Source of the DNA: Planctomycetota bacterium
GTDB taxonomy: Bacteria; Planctomycetota; Planctomycetia; Gemmatales; Gemmataceae
Reading direction: 5' to 3'
Length of the DNA stretch: 54,996 bases
NCBI GenBank assembly: GCA_021325115.1
Contig: JAJPHU010000195.1
Coordinates: forward strand, 1-54,996
Notes under the pieces: generated by a model
What the model was told of the DNA's origin: nothing
Seen by the model: the letters and a program-made list of their open reading frames with translations, nothing else
The model's database searches: none
Shown: in pieces, positions 15,801 to 24,006 of the stretch
Position numbering within the stretch: the stretch's first letter is position 1
How the letters are laid out: each line of letters begins with the position of its first letter
Position numbers and translations under genes: made by a program

Positions 15801-18008
15801 ATGTCGCACCACGAACAAACCGCGTCAGCGCGAAAAAGTCTCCTGTTGATCGCCGCGCTACTGTTGGCCTTCGCCCTGCCACTCCCAGCCCGTACCGAAG
15901 ACAAAAAAGTCGATTCCTCGCTCGACCTTATCCCGGCTGATGCCGCCTTCTATGGCGCCATGTTGCGCAACCGCGAGCAAGTGGATGCTATCGCTAACAG
16001 CAAGGTCTGGGCGCGTCTCACCAAGCTGCCTTACTATCAGATGGGCCTGTCTCTGCTTAAGCAACAGTACGAACATAGCGGCGACTTCGCCGCTATCCGT
16101 CAGTCGATGAGGCAGCCGGAGAACCGTGATCTCTTGAACTTGCTCAGCGACGCCGTGTCCACGGAAGTTTTCTGCTATGGCGGCGGTAACTGGGTTGACT
16201 TCCTCGCTCTCCTGCAAGAACTCAACGCCGCACGCTACAGCGAACTGGTACAAATGTTGAAAAATCCCCAGCTTATTAAGGGCCGGAAGGACACGCAGAA
16301 CGCCACGGTTCGTGAGATACTGCGCGCCTTGGCCAACAATCCCGACAAGCTCAAGTTCCCTGATCTCGTCCTCGGCTTCAAGATCAAAGACACTAATAAG
16401 GCCGAGGTCCAAATCAAACGTTTGGAGTCGTTTGGGGAAGCCTTGGCGGCATCGCAGCCGATGATGCAAGACCGGATCAAGCGTGTCAAGGTCGGCGACA
16501 GCCGATTTCTTACTCTGAACCTGGACGGCAGCATGGTTCCCTGGGACCAAATCGAGTGGCAAGACCTGGAGGAAAAACCCGGAGAATTCGAAGGTTTGCG
16601 TAAGAACCTGAAAAAACTCAAACTGACTCTCAGCCTCGGCGTGCGTCATGGTTTTCTCCTCTTGGCTCTCGGTCCCACAACGGCCGGCGTGGCCCATCTG
16701 GGCGGCGACGGACCGCGTCTGGCCAGCCGCCCCGAATTGAAACCGCTGGTCCGCGCCGCCGGCAGACGACTGACGGGGATCAGCTACAGCAGCAAGGCGC
16801 TGGCGGTCCAAATGGCGACAACGGCAGAAGATATCGACAACTGGACTGCCGTGGCCAAGCAGTTCCTCGAAGCTGCTGAGGTCCCGGAGCAACGACGCAA
16901 AGCCATCCTCAAAGACGTGTCCGCCTTGGCCAGCGACCTCAAGAAAACCCTGACTCCTCCCGGGGCCTCGCTGAGCTTCTCGTATCTGACGCCGCGCGGC
17001 TACGAGGGTTACGATTATCAATATGGGGAGTTTCCCGATCGCGATAGTACTCAATCTCTGACATTGCTCAACCACGTGGGCGGCAATCCAATCTTCGCCG
17101 TTGTCGGACGCTCCAAGGGCACGCTTGGGCGCTATCAAACTCTCGCGAAATGGATCAAAATTATCTACGGCCATGTTGAGCCGGTGGTTCTGGAGAAGCT
17201 GGGCGAGGACGGAGAGACAAAACAGAAGTACCAGGAGGTTGCCAAATTGGTCCTGCCGCTGCTCAAACAGCTGGATAACATCACGGCCACGATGCTGCTG
17301 CCGTCGCTGGCCGATGAACAGTCCGGCTTTGTGTTTGATGCCCAATGGAAGAGCAAGCAATGGCACCCCGGCCTGCCGTTCGACAAGGAACTGCCGATGC
17401 CGGAACTGGCTTTTCTGGTCGGCGTCAGCGATCGCGCCCTTTTGGAGAAGGCGATGAAAGCGTATGCCAAGCTGATCGAAGATGCTCTGACGACAGCCAA
17501 AGAGAACCTGCCGCCGGATGCGCAGCCGCCCTTCACCAAGCTGCCGCAGCCGCAAGTCAAAACCGTGCCGTCCGGCAAGCTGTACCTCTGGCGCCTGCCG
17601 CAAGAATGGCAACTCGATCGGCGCGTGGCGTTGACGGCCGGGCTGTCCGAGAAAGTCGGCCTCATCGCCCTCTCAGCCGAACATGCCGAGCGGCTGCTGG
17701 CATCCAAGCCGTTGAAGGTCGAGGGCGGGCCGCTAGCTGACCGTAAACGACCGTTGACCGGCGCTTGTTACTTCAATTGGCCGGGCCTTGTCGATGCGAT
17801 ATCGTCGTGGCTGATATTCGCCCTCGAACAGGCGCCTCTGGAGAAACCCCTTCCCGGCGGTGAGGACAAAAAGCAGCGCCAAGAACTCATCCGCCACGTC
17901 CGCGCTGTGTTCGACGCCATGAAGGCCATCCGCGTCTCGACCAGCGCCACCTACATCCAAGACGGCGCGCTCATCACGCACAGTGAAGTGGTCATCCGCG
18001 ACGAGTGA
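15801..18008 (+). CDS. Large exported protein, DUF3352-like
   Basis: 735 residues. AAGGAG sits 7 bases before the ATG. Residues 1-31 are a Sec signal peptide (core LLLIAALLLAFALPLPA, cleavage near ARTED). The mature part starts LDLIPADAAFYGAMLRNRE, a pattern seen at the start of DUF3352-type planctomycete proteins, and is followed by long alternating helices and strands with many Lys/Glu. No catalytic motif or C-terminal anchor is seen. Probable location is the periplasm. A promoter precedes it, a hairpin terminator follows it, and it forms a single-gene unit facing serA. Function unknown. Confidence 0.7.
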   Translation: MSHHEQTASARKSLLLIAALLLAFALPLPARTEDKKVDSSLDLIPADAAFYGAMLRNREQVDAIANSKVWARLTKLPYYQMGLSLLKQQYEHSGDFAAIRQSMRQPENRDLLNLLSDAVSTEVFCYGGGNWVDFLALLQELNAARYSELVQMLKNPQLIKGRKDTQNATVREILRALANNPDKLKFPDLVLGFKIKDTNKAEVQIKRLESFGEALAASQPMMQDRIKRVKVGDSRFLTLNLDGSMVPWDQIEWQDLEEKPGEFEGLRKNLKKLKLTLSLGVRHGFLLLALGPTTAGVAHLGGDGPRLASRPELKPLVRAAGRRLTGISYSSKALAVQMATTAEDIDNWTAVAKQFLEAAEVPEQRRKAILKDVSALASDLKKTLTPPGASLSFSYLTPRGYEGYDYQYGEFPDRDSTQSLTLLNHVGGNPIFAVVGRSKGTLGRYQTLAKWIKIIYGHVEPVVLEKLGEDGETKQKYQEVAKLVLPLLKQLDNITATMLLPSLADEQSGFVFDAQWKSKQWHPGLPFDKELPMPELAFLVGVSDRALLEKAMKAYAKLIEDALTTAKENLPPDAQPPFTKLPQPQVKTVPSGKLYLWRLPQEWQLDRRVALTAGLSEKVGLIALSAEHAERLLASKPLKVEGGPLADRKRPLTGACYFNWPGLVDAISSWLIFALEQAPLEKPLPGGEDKKQRQELIRHVRAVFDAMKAIRVSTSATYIQDGALITHSEVVIRDE

Positions 18009-18013
18009 AAATA

Positions 18014-18042
18014 TCTGAGCTGCGCTGCGTGTGCAGCTCAGA
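18014..18042. terminator. Hairpin between convergent genes
   Basis: A perfect 10-base stem TCTGAGCTGC/GCAGCTCAGA with a 9-base loop lies between the convergent stops at 18008 and 18049. It has no long T-run but is placed as a bidirectional terminator. Confidence 0.6.
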
Positions 18043-18048
18043 CATTTC

Positions 18049-19668
18049 TCATCCGAACCAGGGCGGCATCTGTCCGGCCGGCGGCAGCTTGACGACGCTG
18101 AGACTGCTGATTTGCGGATGTGCGCGCACTTCCTTGAGCGCTTCTTCCGGCGGCAAGCTGTCGAGATTCAAGACAGCGATGGCTTCGCCGCCTGGTTGCT
18201 GCCGGCCCACCGCCATTTGGGCGATGTTCACCTGATGCTTGCCGAAGATGGTGCCGATGAAACCAATCAACCCCGGCACGTCCCGATGGGTGAACAGCAG
18301 CATTACGCCGTCCAGAAACGCTTCGAGATGGTGCGGCCCTAATTGGACCAGGCGCAGAAATTGATTGCCGAACAACGTGCCGGCTGCGGTATAGGTTTTT
18401 TTGTCGGTGGTCAGATCGATGCGCAAAAGGGTGCTGAAATCACCTTGCTGTGTTGAGGTTTGTTCGACGATCTCGATGCCGCGTTCGGCGGCCAACAGGG
18501 GTGCGTTGACGATATTGACATTTTGGTCGAGGTGTGTTTCCAAAAGTCCGGCAGCAAAGGCGGCTGTAATCAGCTTGGTTGAACGGCGAGCCACTTCGCC
18601 GCGATAGTGCAGGACCGCCTTCTGAATGGCTCCTTGAGACATTTGCGCGTGCAAAAGTCCCAAACGCCGGGCCATATCGATGTACAGCCGCAACTCAGCC
18701 AACTCAGCCTTGTCCACGGCGGCCATGTTGACAGCAAAACCGATGACGCCGCGAATGAGATAATCAACGATCAGTTGGGCAGCTTCCTTGGCCACGGACA
18801 GCTGCGCTTCCACGGTCGAGGCGCCCAGGTGCGGCGTGAGGACGACATTGGGCAGCTGGAGCAATGGATGATTGGGCGGCGGCGGCTCCTGCACAAACAC
18901 ATCGAGCGCGGCTCCGGCAAGGTGTCCCGAACGCAGTGCTTCCACCAACGCTTCTTCGTTGATGATGCCGCCGCGGGCGCAGTTGATGACACGCGCTCCC
19001 TTGGGCAACAGCGCCAGACGTCGAGCGTCGATGAGATTGCGCGTATCATCGGTCAGTGGTGTATGCACGGTCAGAAAATCGACGCGCGGCAACATCTGAT
19101 CGAGGTCGGAGACAGTCTCGATGCCCATGTGCGCAGCGCCGGCGGAAGCGAGGAATGGATCGTAGCCAAGAATCTTCATGTCCATCCCAGCAGCACGACG
19201 AGCAACCTCGCGGCCAATACGGCCCAGCCCGACCACGCCGAGGGTGCGTCCAGCCAACTGTGTGCCGACGAATTTGCTGCGTTCCCATTTGCCCTGACGC
19301 ATGCTGGCATCGGCAGCGGGCGCGTGCCGGGCCAGCGCCAAGAGCAGCGTGATGGTATGCTCGGCGGTACTGACCGTGTTGCCGCCGGGGGTGTTCATAA
19401 CAACGATGCCCTTACGCGTCGCCGCCGCCACGTCGATATTGTCCACTCCAACGCCGGCCCGCACAATGACGCGCAATTTACCGGGATTCTCCAACTCTGC
19501 CGCAGTGATGCGCGTCTCGCTGCGAACGATCAAACCGTCTGCGGCGCGGATCGCTTCTTGCAGTTCGACGCCCTTGAGTTTCTGGCGGTCGTCGATGTCG
19601 ATGCCAGCCTGACGCAAGAGATCCAGACCGGCGGCTGGTAATTTGTCGCTTACGAAAACACGTGGCAT
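18049..19668 (-). CDS. serA: D-3-phosphoglycerate dehydrogenase (long form)
   Basis: 539 residues, near the usual 525-530 for the long form. Order: substrate-binding half, Rossmann half with GVVGLGRIGREVARRA, the catalytic Arg/Glu region (NCARGGIINEEAL) and the HLGAST His motif. An intervening (ASB) domain follows, and a C-terminal ACT domain (PGLIGFIGTIFGKHQVNIAQM) probably gives serine feedback. It oxidises 3-phosphoglycerate to phosphohydroxypyruvate, the first step of serine synthesis. The ATG at 19668 (MPRVFVSD) is chosen because relatives begin there; the frame is open 17 codons further. The aminotransferase gene upstream on the same strand can supply the next step. Confidence 0.94.
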   Translation of the reverse strand: MPRVFVSDKLPAAGLDLLRQAGIDIDDRQKLKGVELQEAIRAADGLIVRSETRITAAELENPGKLRVIVRAGVGVDNIDVAAATRKGIVVMNTPGGNTVSTAEHTITLLLALARHAPAADASMRQGKWERSKFVGTQLAGRTLGVVGLGRIGREVARRAAGMDMKILGYDPFLASAGAAHMGIETVSDLDQMLPRVDFLTVHTPLTDDTRNLIDARRLALLPKGARVINCARGGIINEEALVEALRSGHLAGAALDVFVQEPPPPNHPLLQLPNVVLTPHLGASTVEAQLSVAKEAAQLIVDYLIRGVIGFAVNMAAVDKAELAELRLYIDMARRLGLLHAQMSQGAIQKAVLHYRGEVARRSTKLITAAFAAGLLETHLDQNVNIVNAPLLAAERGIEIVEQTSTQQGDFSTLLRIDLTTDKKTYTAAGTLFGNQFLRLVQLGPHHLEAFLDGVMLLFTHRDVPGLIGFIGTIFGKHQVNIAQMAVGRQQPGGEAIAVLNLDSLPPEEALKEVRAHPQISSLSVVKLPPAGQMPPWFG

Positions 19669-19700
19669 GATTGTACTCAATACTTTTGTGCGCTTCCAAT

Positions 19701-19760
19701 GACCGGCCTGGAGCGCCAACGACGAGCCTTGCGGTCCGTTGCTGGTGCTCCAGGCCGGTC
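19701..19760. repeat. Long palindrome between aminotransferase and serA
   Basis: Arms GACCGGCCTGGAGC and GCTCCAGGCCGGTC pair perfectly over 14 bases around a partly paired 32-base centre. It sits inside the probable operon, 32 bases before the serA start, so it could lower or modulate read-through or protect mRNA ends. Confidence 0.7.
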
Positions 19761-19777
19761 TGATCCTTGATATACTT

Positions 19778-20935
19778 TTACACCATCTGCGGCATCCTTA
19801 CCTGTTGCGCCAGCACCTGCTGCGCTGCGGCCACACTGCTGCCCGGCTCCAGCGAATAGCCCATCTCCAACAATACCATCTCCAGTGCCGACAGCGCCGC
19901 CAGTACATCAAATTGATCGATATAGCCCATATGAGCGATGCGGAAAATCTTGCCCTTGAGCGGATCTTGACCGCCGGCGATGCGGATGCCGTACTGTTTC
20001 TCCAACTTGCTCACCAAGGCGGCCCCGTCGATCCCCTCTGGGGTCTTCACCACAGTTAGACCGTCGATCGGCTGAGCGGCGAATAGCTCCAGGCCGATTG
20101 CCTGGATGCCGGCGCGGCAAGCAGCGGCCATGCGGGCATGACGCGCCCATACATTCTCAATCCCCTCCGCTCGCAGTTTCTTGAGGCTCACGCTCAATGC
20201 TCGGATAAGCGTGTTGGCTGGCGTGAACGGTGTATCATTGGTCTTCAGGTTGTCGCGGTATTTGCGCAGATCAAAATAGAAGACGCGCGAGGGAGAATTC
20301 TGGTCAATGCGCTGCCAGGCCTTATCGCTGACCGATACAAAGGCCAATCCAGGCGGCAACATAAGTGCCTTTTGCGATCCGGTGACGCATACATCGACGT
20401 GCCAATCGTCAGTGCGGCACTCGGCGACGCCCAAGCCGCTGATGCCATCGACAAGAAAGAGCGCATTGGTCCGCGTCACCAATTCGCCGAAGGCACGAAT
20501 GTCGTGACGCACGCCGGTCGAGGTTTCGCTGAGGGTGGCGCAAACGGCAGCAGCATCGGGATGCTGCTTGAGCGCCTGCTCGATCTGCTCCGGCTGGACA
20601 GCCTGGCCGTAGGGCACACTGACACTGACGACCTCGACGCCGAACGTCTTGGCGATGCTGCGCCAGCGTTCGCCGAATTTGCCGGCCACGGCGACAATGG
20701 CCTTGCTGCCTGGCGCCAGGCAATTGGCCACTGCCGCTTCCATACCGCCGGTGCCGGAAGCGGTCAGCACGGCGATGGAATTGCGCGTGCAATAGACGTA
20801 TTTTAAATCTTCCACGACCTCACCGAGCAGCTGGCGAAATTGGGCGCTGCGGTGATAGGTCACGGGCTTGGCAAGCTCTAAAAGAGTTTCTTCGGGCACT
20901 GGCGACGGTCCCGGAGTCATCAAACGCTGTTTCAT
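19778..20935 (-). CDS. Class V (AGAT-type) aminotransferase, probably serine pathway
   Basis: 385 residues. Opens with MKQRLMTPGPSPVPEE, the typical start of alanine-glyoxylate / serine-pyruvate aminotransferases. The PLP pocket includes SGTGGMEAAV, an Asp in LFLVDGISGLG, and the Schiff-base lysine in VTGSQKALMLPPGLAF. The C-terminal helix region (GYIDQFDVLAALSALE) is standard. The gene precedes serA on the same strand, so it may act as the phosphohydroxypyruvate (or serine-forming) transaminase, as related enzymes do in some bacteria lacking serC; this is inference. The ATG at 20935 follows AGGA by 9 bases; a longer frame has no family support. Confidence 0.88.
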   Translation of the reverse strand: MKQRLMTPGPSPVPEETLLELAKPVTYHRSAQFRQLLGEVVEDLKYVYCTRNSIAVLTASGTGGMEAAVANCLAPGSKAIVAVAGKFGERWRSIAKTFGVEVVSVSVPYGQAVQPEQIEQALKQHPDAAAVCATLSETSTGVRHDIRAFGELVTRTNALFLVDGISGLGVAECRTDDWHVDVCVTGSQKALMLPPGLAFVSVSDKAWQRIDQNSPSRVFYFDLRKYRDNLKTNDTPFTPANTLIRALSVSLKKLRAEGIENVWARHARMAAACRAGIQAIGLELFAAQPIDGLTVVKTPEGIDGAALVSKLEKQYGIRIAGGQDPLKGKIFRIAHMGYIDQFDVLAALSALEMVLLEMGYSLEPGSSVAAAQQVLAQQVRMPQMV

Positions 20936-21094
20936 TTCCAGTCGTCCTTTCCACGACGGAGGGTCCCATTTGTCTACGAATATGTTAGCAATCCTGGCAA
21001 GGAAAACAGCGCAGGGTGAGATGGCGAGGGTTCCAAAATCCTCTGGCATTCACAGCGGCAGCGGATAGAGTAGGCGGCAGATGAAAGATTGTCC

Positions 21095-21145
21095 TCGTTC
21101 CCACGCTCTGTGGGGGAACGAACGTCCGGGACGTTCTGCGTCTCG
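21095..21145. repeat. Palindromic repeat, 'gttccc' family variant
   Basis: CGTTCCCACGCTCTGTGGGG followed by AACG forms an imperfect hairpin. It is followed at once by the near-palindrome GAACGTCCGGGACGTTC and by CTGCGTCTCGC. It ends about 20 bases before the ATG of the TIM-barrel gene. Confidence 0.65.
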
Positions 21146-21164
21146 CTTCCTGGGAGCCGCCAAC

Positions 21165-22046
21165 ATGCACCGCCGTCATTTTCTGCAAACTGGAGCATTC
21201 GCCGCATTCGCTGTCCCCGCTGCTGCTGCCCCGACCCGCGTTCCGGGTGCGAAAACTCCGTCGTTTCGCCTCGGTCTCGTTACCTACAACCTGGCCGCAT
21301 CGTGGGATCTCGCCACGCTGCTGCGCGTGTGCCAGAAAGTTGGCATCTCGCCGGTTGAATTGCGGACCACACACAAGCACGGTGTCGAACCGTCCTTGAC
21401 CCAGCAACAGCGTAGAGAGGTGCGCCAACGCTTCGCCGATGCTGGCATCGCCATCTGGGGCTGCGGCACAACTTGCGAGTTTCATTCGCCCGATGCCGCA
21501 GAGGTCAAGAAAAACATCGAGACGTGCAAACGCTTCGTTGATCTGGTGGCCGACCTCGGCGGCCGCGGCGTCAAGGTGCGGCCCAACGGGCTGCCCAAGA
21601 AAGTGCCTGTTGAGAAAACACTGGAACAGATCGGCAAAGCGTTGGTTCCGTGCGGCCAGGCAGCGGATGATGCCGGCGTCGAAATTTGGGTCGAGGTTCA
21701 TGGAAACGGCACGGCCTATCCGCCGCACATGAAGACAATCATGGAACACTGCGGTCACCGCCGCGTCGGCCTAACCTGGAATTCCAATAGCAGCGACATC
21801 AAAAATGGGTCAATTGAAGAATATTTTCATCTCTTGTGGCCGTGGATCCGCTCTTGCCATATCAACGAGTTGTACAAGGATGCAGCCGGCGTCTATCCGT
21901 ATCGCGAACTATTCCGTCTATTCCGTCAGCACGGTTACGATCGCGTGACGCTGTGTGAGGTAGGACGGAGTGTGGCAGACGAAGCGGCTGGGGCGGAGAT
22001 CCTGCGCTATTACAAGGCGCTGTGGACGGAGTTGAATCGAGAATGA
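21165..22046 (+). CDS. Exported sugar phosphate isomerase/epimerase-like TIM barrel
   Basis: 293 residues. The N-terminus MHRRHFLQTGAFAAFAVPAA is a Tat-type signal (RRHFL, matching the RRxFL pattern of planctomycete exported proteins). The rest is an AP endonuclease 2/xylose-isomerase-like barrel: LGLVTYNLAASWDLATLL, GVKVRPNG, Glu in WVEVHGNG, VGLTWNSNS and a terminal CEVGRS providing likely metal ligands. Substrate unknown; relatives isomerise or epimerise sugars and inositols. GGGAG lies 8 bases before this ATG. The frame is open upstream through a palindromic repeat, but starting there would bury the Tat signal. Confidence 0.82.
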   Translation: MHRRHFLQTGAFAAFAVPAAAAPTRVPGAKTPSFRLGLVTYNLAASWDLATLLRVCQKVGISPVELRTTHKHGVEPSLTQQQRREVRQRFADAGIAIWGCGTTCEFHSPDAAEVKKNIETCKRFVDLVADLGGRGVKVRPNGLPKKVPVEKTLEQIGKALVPCGQAADDAGVEIWVEVHGNGTAYPPHMKTIMEHCGHRRVGLTWNSNSSDIKNGSIEEYFHLLWPWIRSCHINELYKDAAGVYPYRELFRLFRQHGYDRVTLCEVGRSVADEAAGAEILRYYKALWTELNRE

Positions 22047-22066
22047 GCCGCTCCCCCCTCGTACTG

Positions 22067-22948
22067 CTAATCGCTGAGGGCAACTCGGCGGTAGGTGCCG
22101 TGATTATTGCGGGCTAGCTGGGCAAGCGGGCCTTCTGGATGCGGAGCGCGGAGGCGTGTCAGCTCGATGGTGTGAATGACCGTGCGTTGATTTCGCTGGG
22201 TGATGGCGGCAATCATTTCCGGCTTGAGATCGTCGGCATCGGTGAGGAGATAGAGCACATCCGGATGCAGATCCAGACCCCGGCGTAAAGCGGCCAAATG
22301 GTTGGTAGTACCAGCAGCCTCGAGCGCTTGAAGGAACCAAACAGCTTTAGCCACGATAGTTGGCTCAGCCGGCAGCAAGTCCCGTTGACCATCCACGACC
22401 AGAGTCTCGGCAGAATCGTTGTAATCAACAATCTGGAAACGCACCGCAGGGGACAGCCGCCGTAGGCTGGCGATCAATTCTCGACGTGCGAAGTCTAATT
22501 TTCGATCGATGCCCATGCTCACGGAACGATCAAGTACATAGACCACGCTCTTCGCCGTCGCCGGCAAGGGGAAAAGACTTCCATCGGAACTACAGACATC
22601 CGCTTGTGGGCCATGTGAACCGTTCGCTGACGCTCGCGGCTCTGCCGGGGCAGATTTTGGGGAGGAGATCGGGGGAGTTTCCTCCAAGCGAGGAGCAAGA
22701 GTAGTGTTCACATCTTGACCAAGCAGATCGGGAGGTAGTTCGCGCTCCGGCAGAAGCGTGGAGGAACCTGGATCGAGGACACACGTATCCAGCGTGATGC
22801 GCGTGCTTTCGATGGAGAGCACCGGACTGCACGTCCGCGCCGGCCACAACCACAGGGCCAAAAACAGCAATCCGTGCAAGGCCAGCGACACAAGCAGGGG
22901 AATAGCGGCAGTGCGGATGGTCCAACCCGAATCAGCGGAATGGGGCAT
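22067..22948 (-). CDS. Membrane-anchored VWA-domain protein
   Basis: 293 residues. One transmembrane helix near residues 14-36 (AIPLLVSLALHGLLFLALWL), a Pro/Ser-rich linker, then a von Willebrand A domain from about residue 130. The MIDAS motif is intact: VYVLDRSVSMG (DxSxS), a conserved Thr in GTTNHLAAL, and the Asp in LLTDADDLKPE. Such domains bind a metal and protein partners. The short hydrophobic anchor with a TonB-like Pro linker is common in planctomycete VWA proteins. GAGG lies 5 bases before the ATG. No partner MoxR ATPase is near. Confidence 0.83.
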   Translation of the reverse strand: MPHSADSGWTIRTAAIPLLVSLALHGLLFLALWLWPARTCSPVLSIESTRITLDTCVLDPGSSTLLPERELPPDLLGQDVNTTLAPRLEETPPISSPKSAPAEPRASANGSHGPQADVCSSDGSLFPLPATAKSVVYVLDRSVSMGIDRKLDFARRELIASLRRLSPAVRFQIVDYNDSAETLVVDGQRDLLPAEPTIVAKAVWFLQALEAAGTTNHLAALRRGLDLHPDVLYLLTDADDLKPEMIAAITQRNQRTVIHTIELTRLRAPHPEGPLAQLARNNHGTYRRVALSD

Positions 22949-22979
22949 GATGGCCTCGTTTCGGCAGTTTACTCAAGAT

Positions 22980-23137
22980 CGGAGGTAGTCCTGGTCGATA
23001 AGACTACTGTCGTGAGGTGGTGCACCCGCCGGGACTTGCCCCCTTGAGCCATTCACTTGGAAGAAGAGTCGTTGTCGTGTGGTGTTGACCCACCTCAAGA
23101 GGAGCGGTGGCGCAAGGTAGCGCCACCGCTTTTTTGC
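22980..23137 (+). ncRNA. Possible structured small RNA ending at an intrinsic terminator
   Basis: The gap 22949-23284 has no protein gene before 23285, yet it ends in a strong plus-strand terminator at 23102-23134. Upstream of it I see hairpin 1 (GGTAGTC 22984-22990 with GACTACT 23002-23008) and a long closing stem (GAGGTGG 23014-23020 with CCACCTC 23090-23096), with GCACC/GGTGT continuing it inward. The neighbouring gene on the left runs away on the minus strand, so the terminated transcript must start in the gap and be about 110-180 nt. It does not match the SRP-RNA core I know; a 6S-like RNA or an attenuator of the 23285 gene are possible. Confidence 0.3.
23102..23134 (+). terminator. Intrinsic terminator
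   Basis: A perfect 11-base stem AGCGGTGGCGC/GCGCCACCGCT with a 6-base loop is followed by a run of six T. It is the best canonical Rho-independent terminator in the window, and it acts on the plus strand. Confidence 0.85.
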
Positions 23138-23155
23138 GCTCTATCCGAGCGGCGA

Positions 23156-23210
23156 ACGAGCCGGAAACGTGAGCGACAGCCTATCTCCGTCGCTTACGCT
23201 TCCGGCTCGT
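23156..23210. repeat. Palindromic repeat, 'cgagccggaagc' family
   Basis: Arms ACGAGCCGGAA and TTCCGGCTCGT, with inner GAGCGACAG/CCGTCGCTTA pairing. It is the same family as 2587-2640 and lies between the terminator and the 94-aa gene. Confidence 0.8.
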
Positions 23211-23284
23211 AGCGCGGGCAAACGATAGCGAGCGCTCGCGATCCCAGCAAGATCAATTCGGAGAGACGGAGAGACGGCGAAGTC

Positions 23285-23569
23285 ATGGCCCTTTCGAGCA
23301 ATGGTGTTTATCCGTCGAGTAACGACGCGGCCTTGAATTCTTCACCGCGTTGTCCGCGGCGTGTGGTGCTGCTGCGTGACGGCGAGGACAGCGAGGCGGA
23401 GCAAGTGTTGCAGGAATATCACGGTACGGAGGTGAGCGGCAAGCGCTTGCACGTCGAGGTACAGCGCCTGGCGGGCGAACATCGCGGCCGTTACGTGGCT
23501 GCTGAGTGGCTTGGCCCGCTCGGCTGGACGCGCTTTCTGTGGTGCCGCCTCGGCTCATCTAGCGTATAA
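23285..23569 (+). CDS. Small hypothetical protein (94 aa)
   Basis: Begins MALSSNGVYPSSNDAALNSS; residues 25-90 look like a compact domain with a Glu-rich helix (GEDSEAEQVLQEYHGTEV) and a hydrophobic end (WLGPLGWTRFLWCRL). No signal peptide or known motif. The Shine-Dalgarno is weak (GGAGA 12 bases upstream). Base composition and codon use look like neighbouring genes. It precedes the TatC-like fragment by 134 bases on the same strand. Function unknown. Confidence 0.5.
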   Translation: MALSSNGVYPSSNDAALNSSPRCPRRVVLLRDGEDSEAEQVLQEYHGTEVSGKRLHVEVQRLAGEHRGRYVAAEWLGPLGWTRFLWCRLGSSSV

Positions 23570-23703
23570 TCATCGCTAAAAGAGAGTATCGCTCGTATTT
23601 TTCGTGACATTCCGTTTCCACGCCGGTTTCCACTCTCTATCTTAGCCGACGGTGCAGCCCAGAAACCTCCCTGTCAGATATTCTTGACGGAGGAGGTGTA
23701 TTC

Positions 23704-24006
23704 ATGAGCGGTTATGACGACGATCCCTTCGCTGCCACGCGCATGCCCCTGGACGAGCACATCGAGGAATTGCGGCTGCGATTGTGGAAGGCACAAGAAT
23801 GGATGCCACTGCCGGTACGCGTACGGCCGCTGGATTGGGCCTTGTTGACCGGCGAGGCAGCGCGGCTAGTTCACCGGTTCGCCTGTTCCCGTGTGACTAC
23901 TACGCTTAGAGCGATGCGTTCCACTTCTTTTTGCAGCGCCGCCAGGTCATTTGGCAGCAGACGGGCGGCGAGGGTGGCTCCGCCGTTGCTCTGTCGCGTC
24001 ACGTAA
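23704..24006 (+). pseudogene. TatC-like N-terminal fragment
   Basis: A strong GGAGGAGGTG precedes the ATG. Residues 1-35 (DDDPFAATRMPLDEHIEELR followed by LRLWKA) look like the cytoplasmic N-terminus of the twin-arginine translocase subunit TatC, whose hallmark is the HxEELR motif. The six transmembrane helices that should follow are missing. From about residue 60 the frame runs antisense through the 3' end of the opposite gene (135-base overlap), which is not typical of a real protein. Probably a truncated tatC duplicate that still has its translation signals; a genuine short protein is the alternative. Confidence 0.4.

Noticed and set aside
22980..23137. Signal-recognition-particle RNA
   Set aside because: The conserved GGAAG/AGCAG tetraloop core and flanking pairing of SRP helix 8 are absent.
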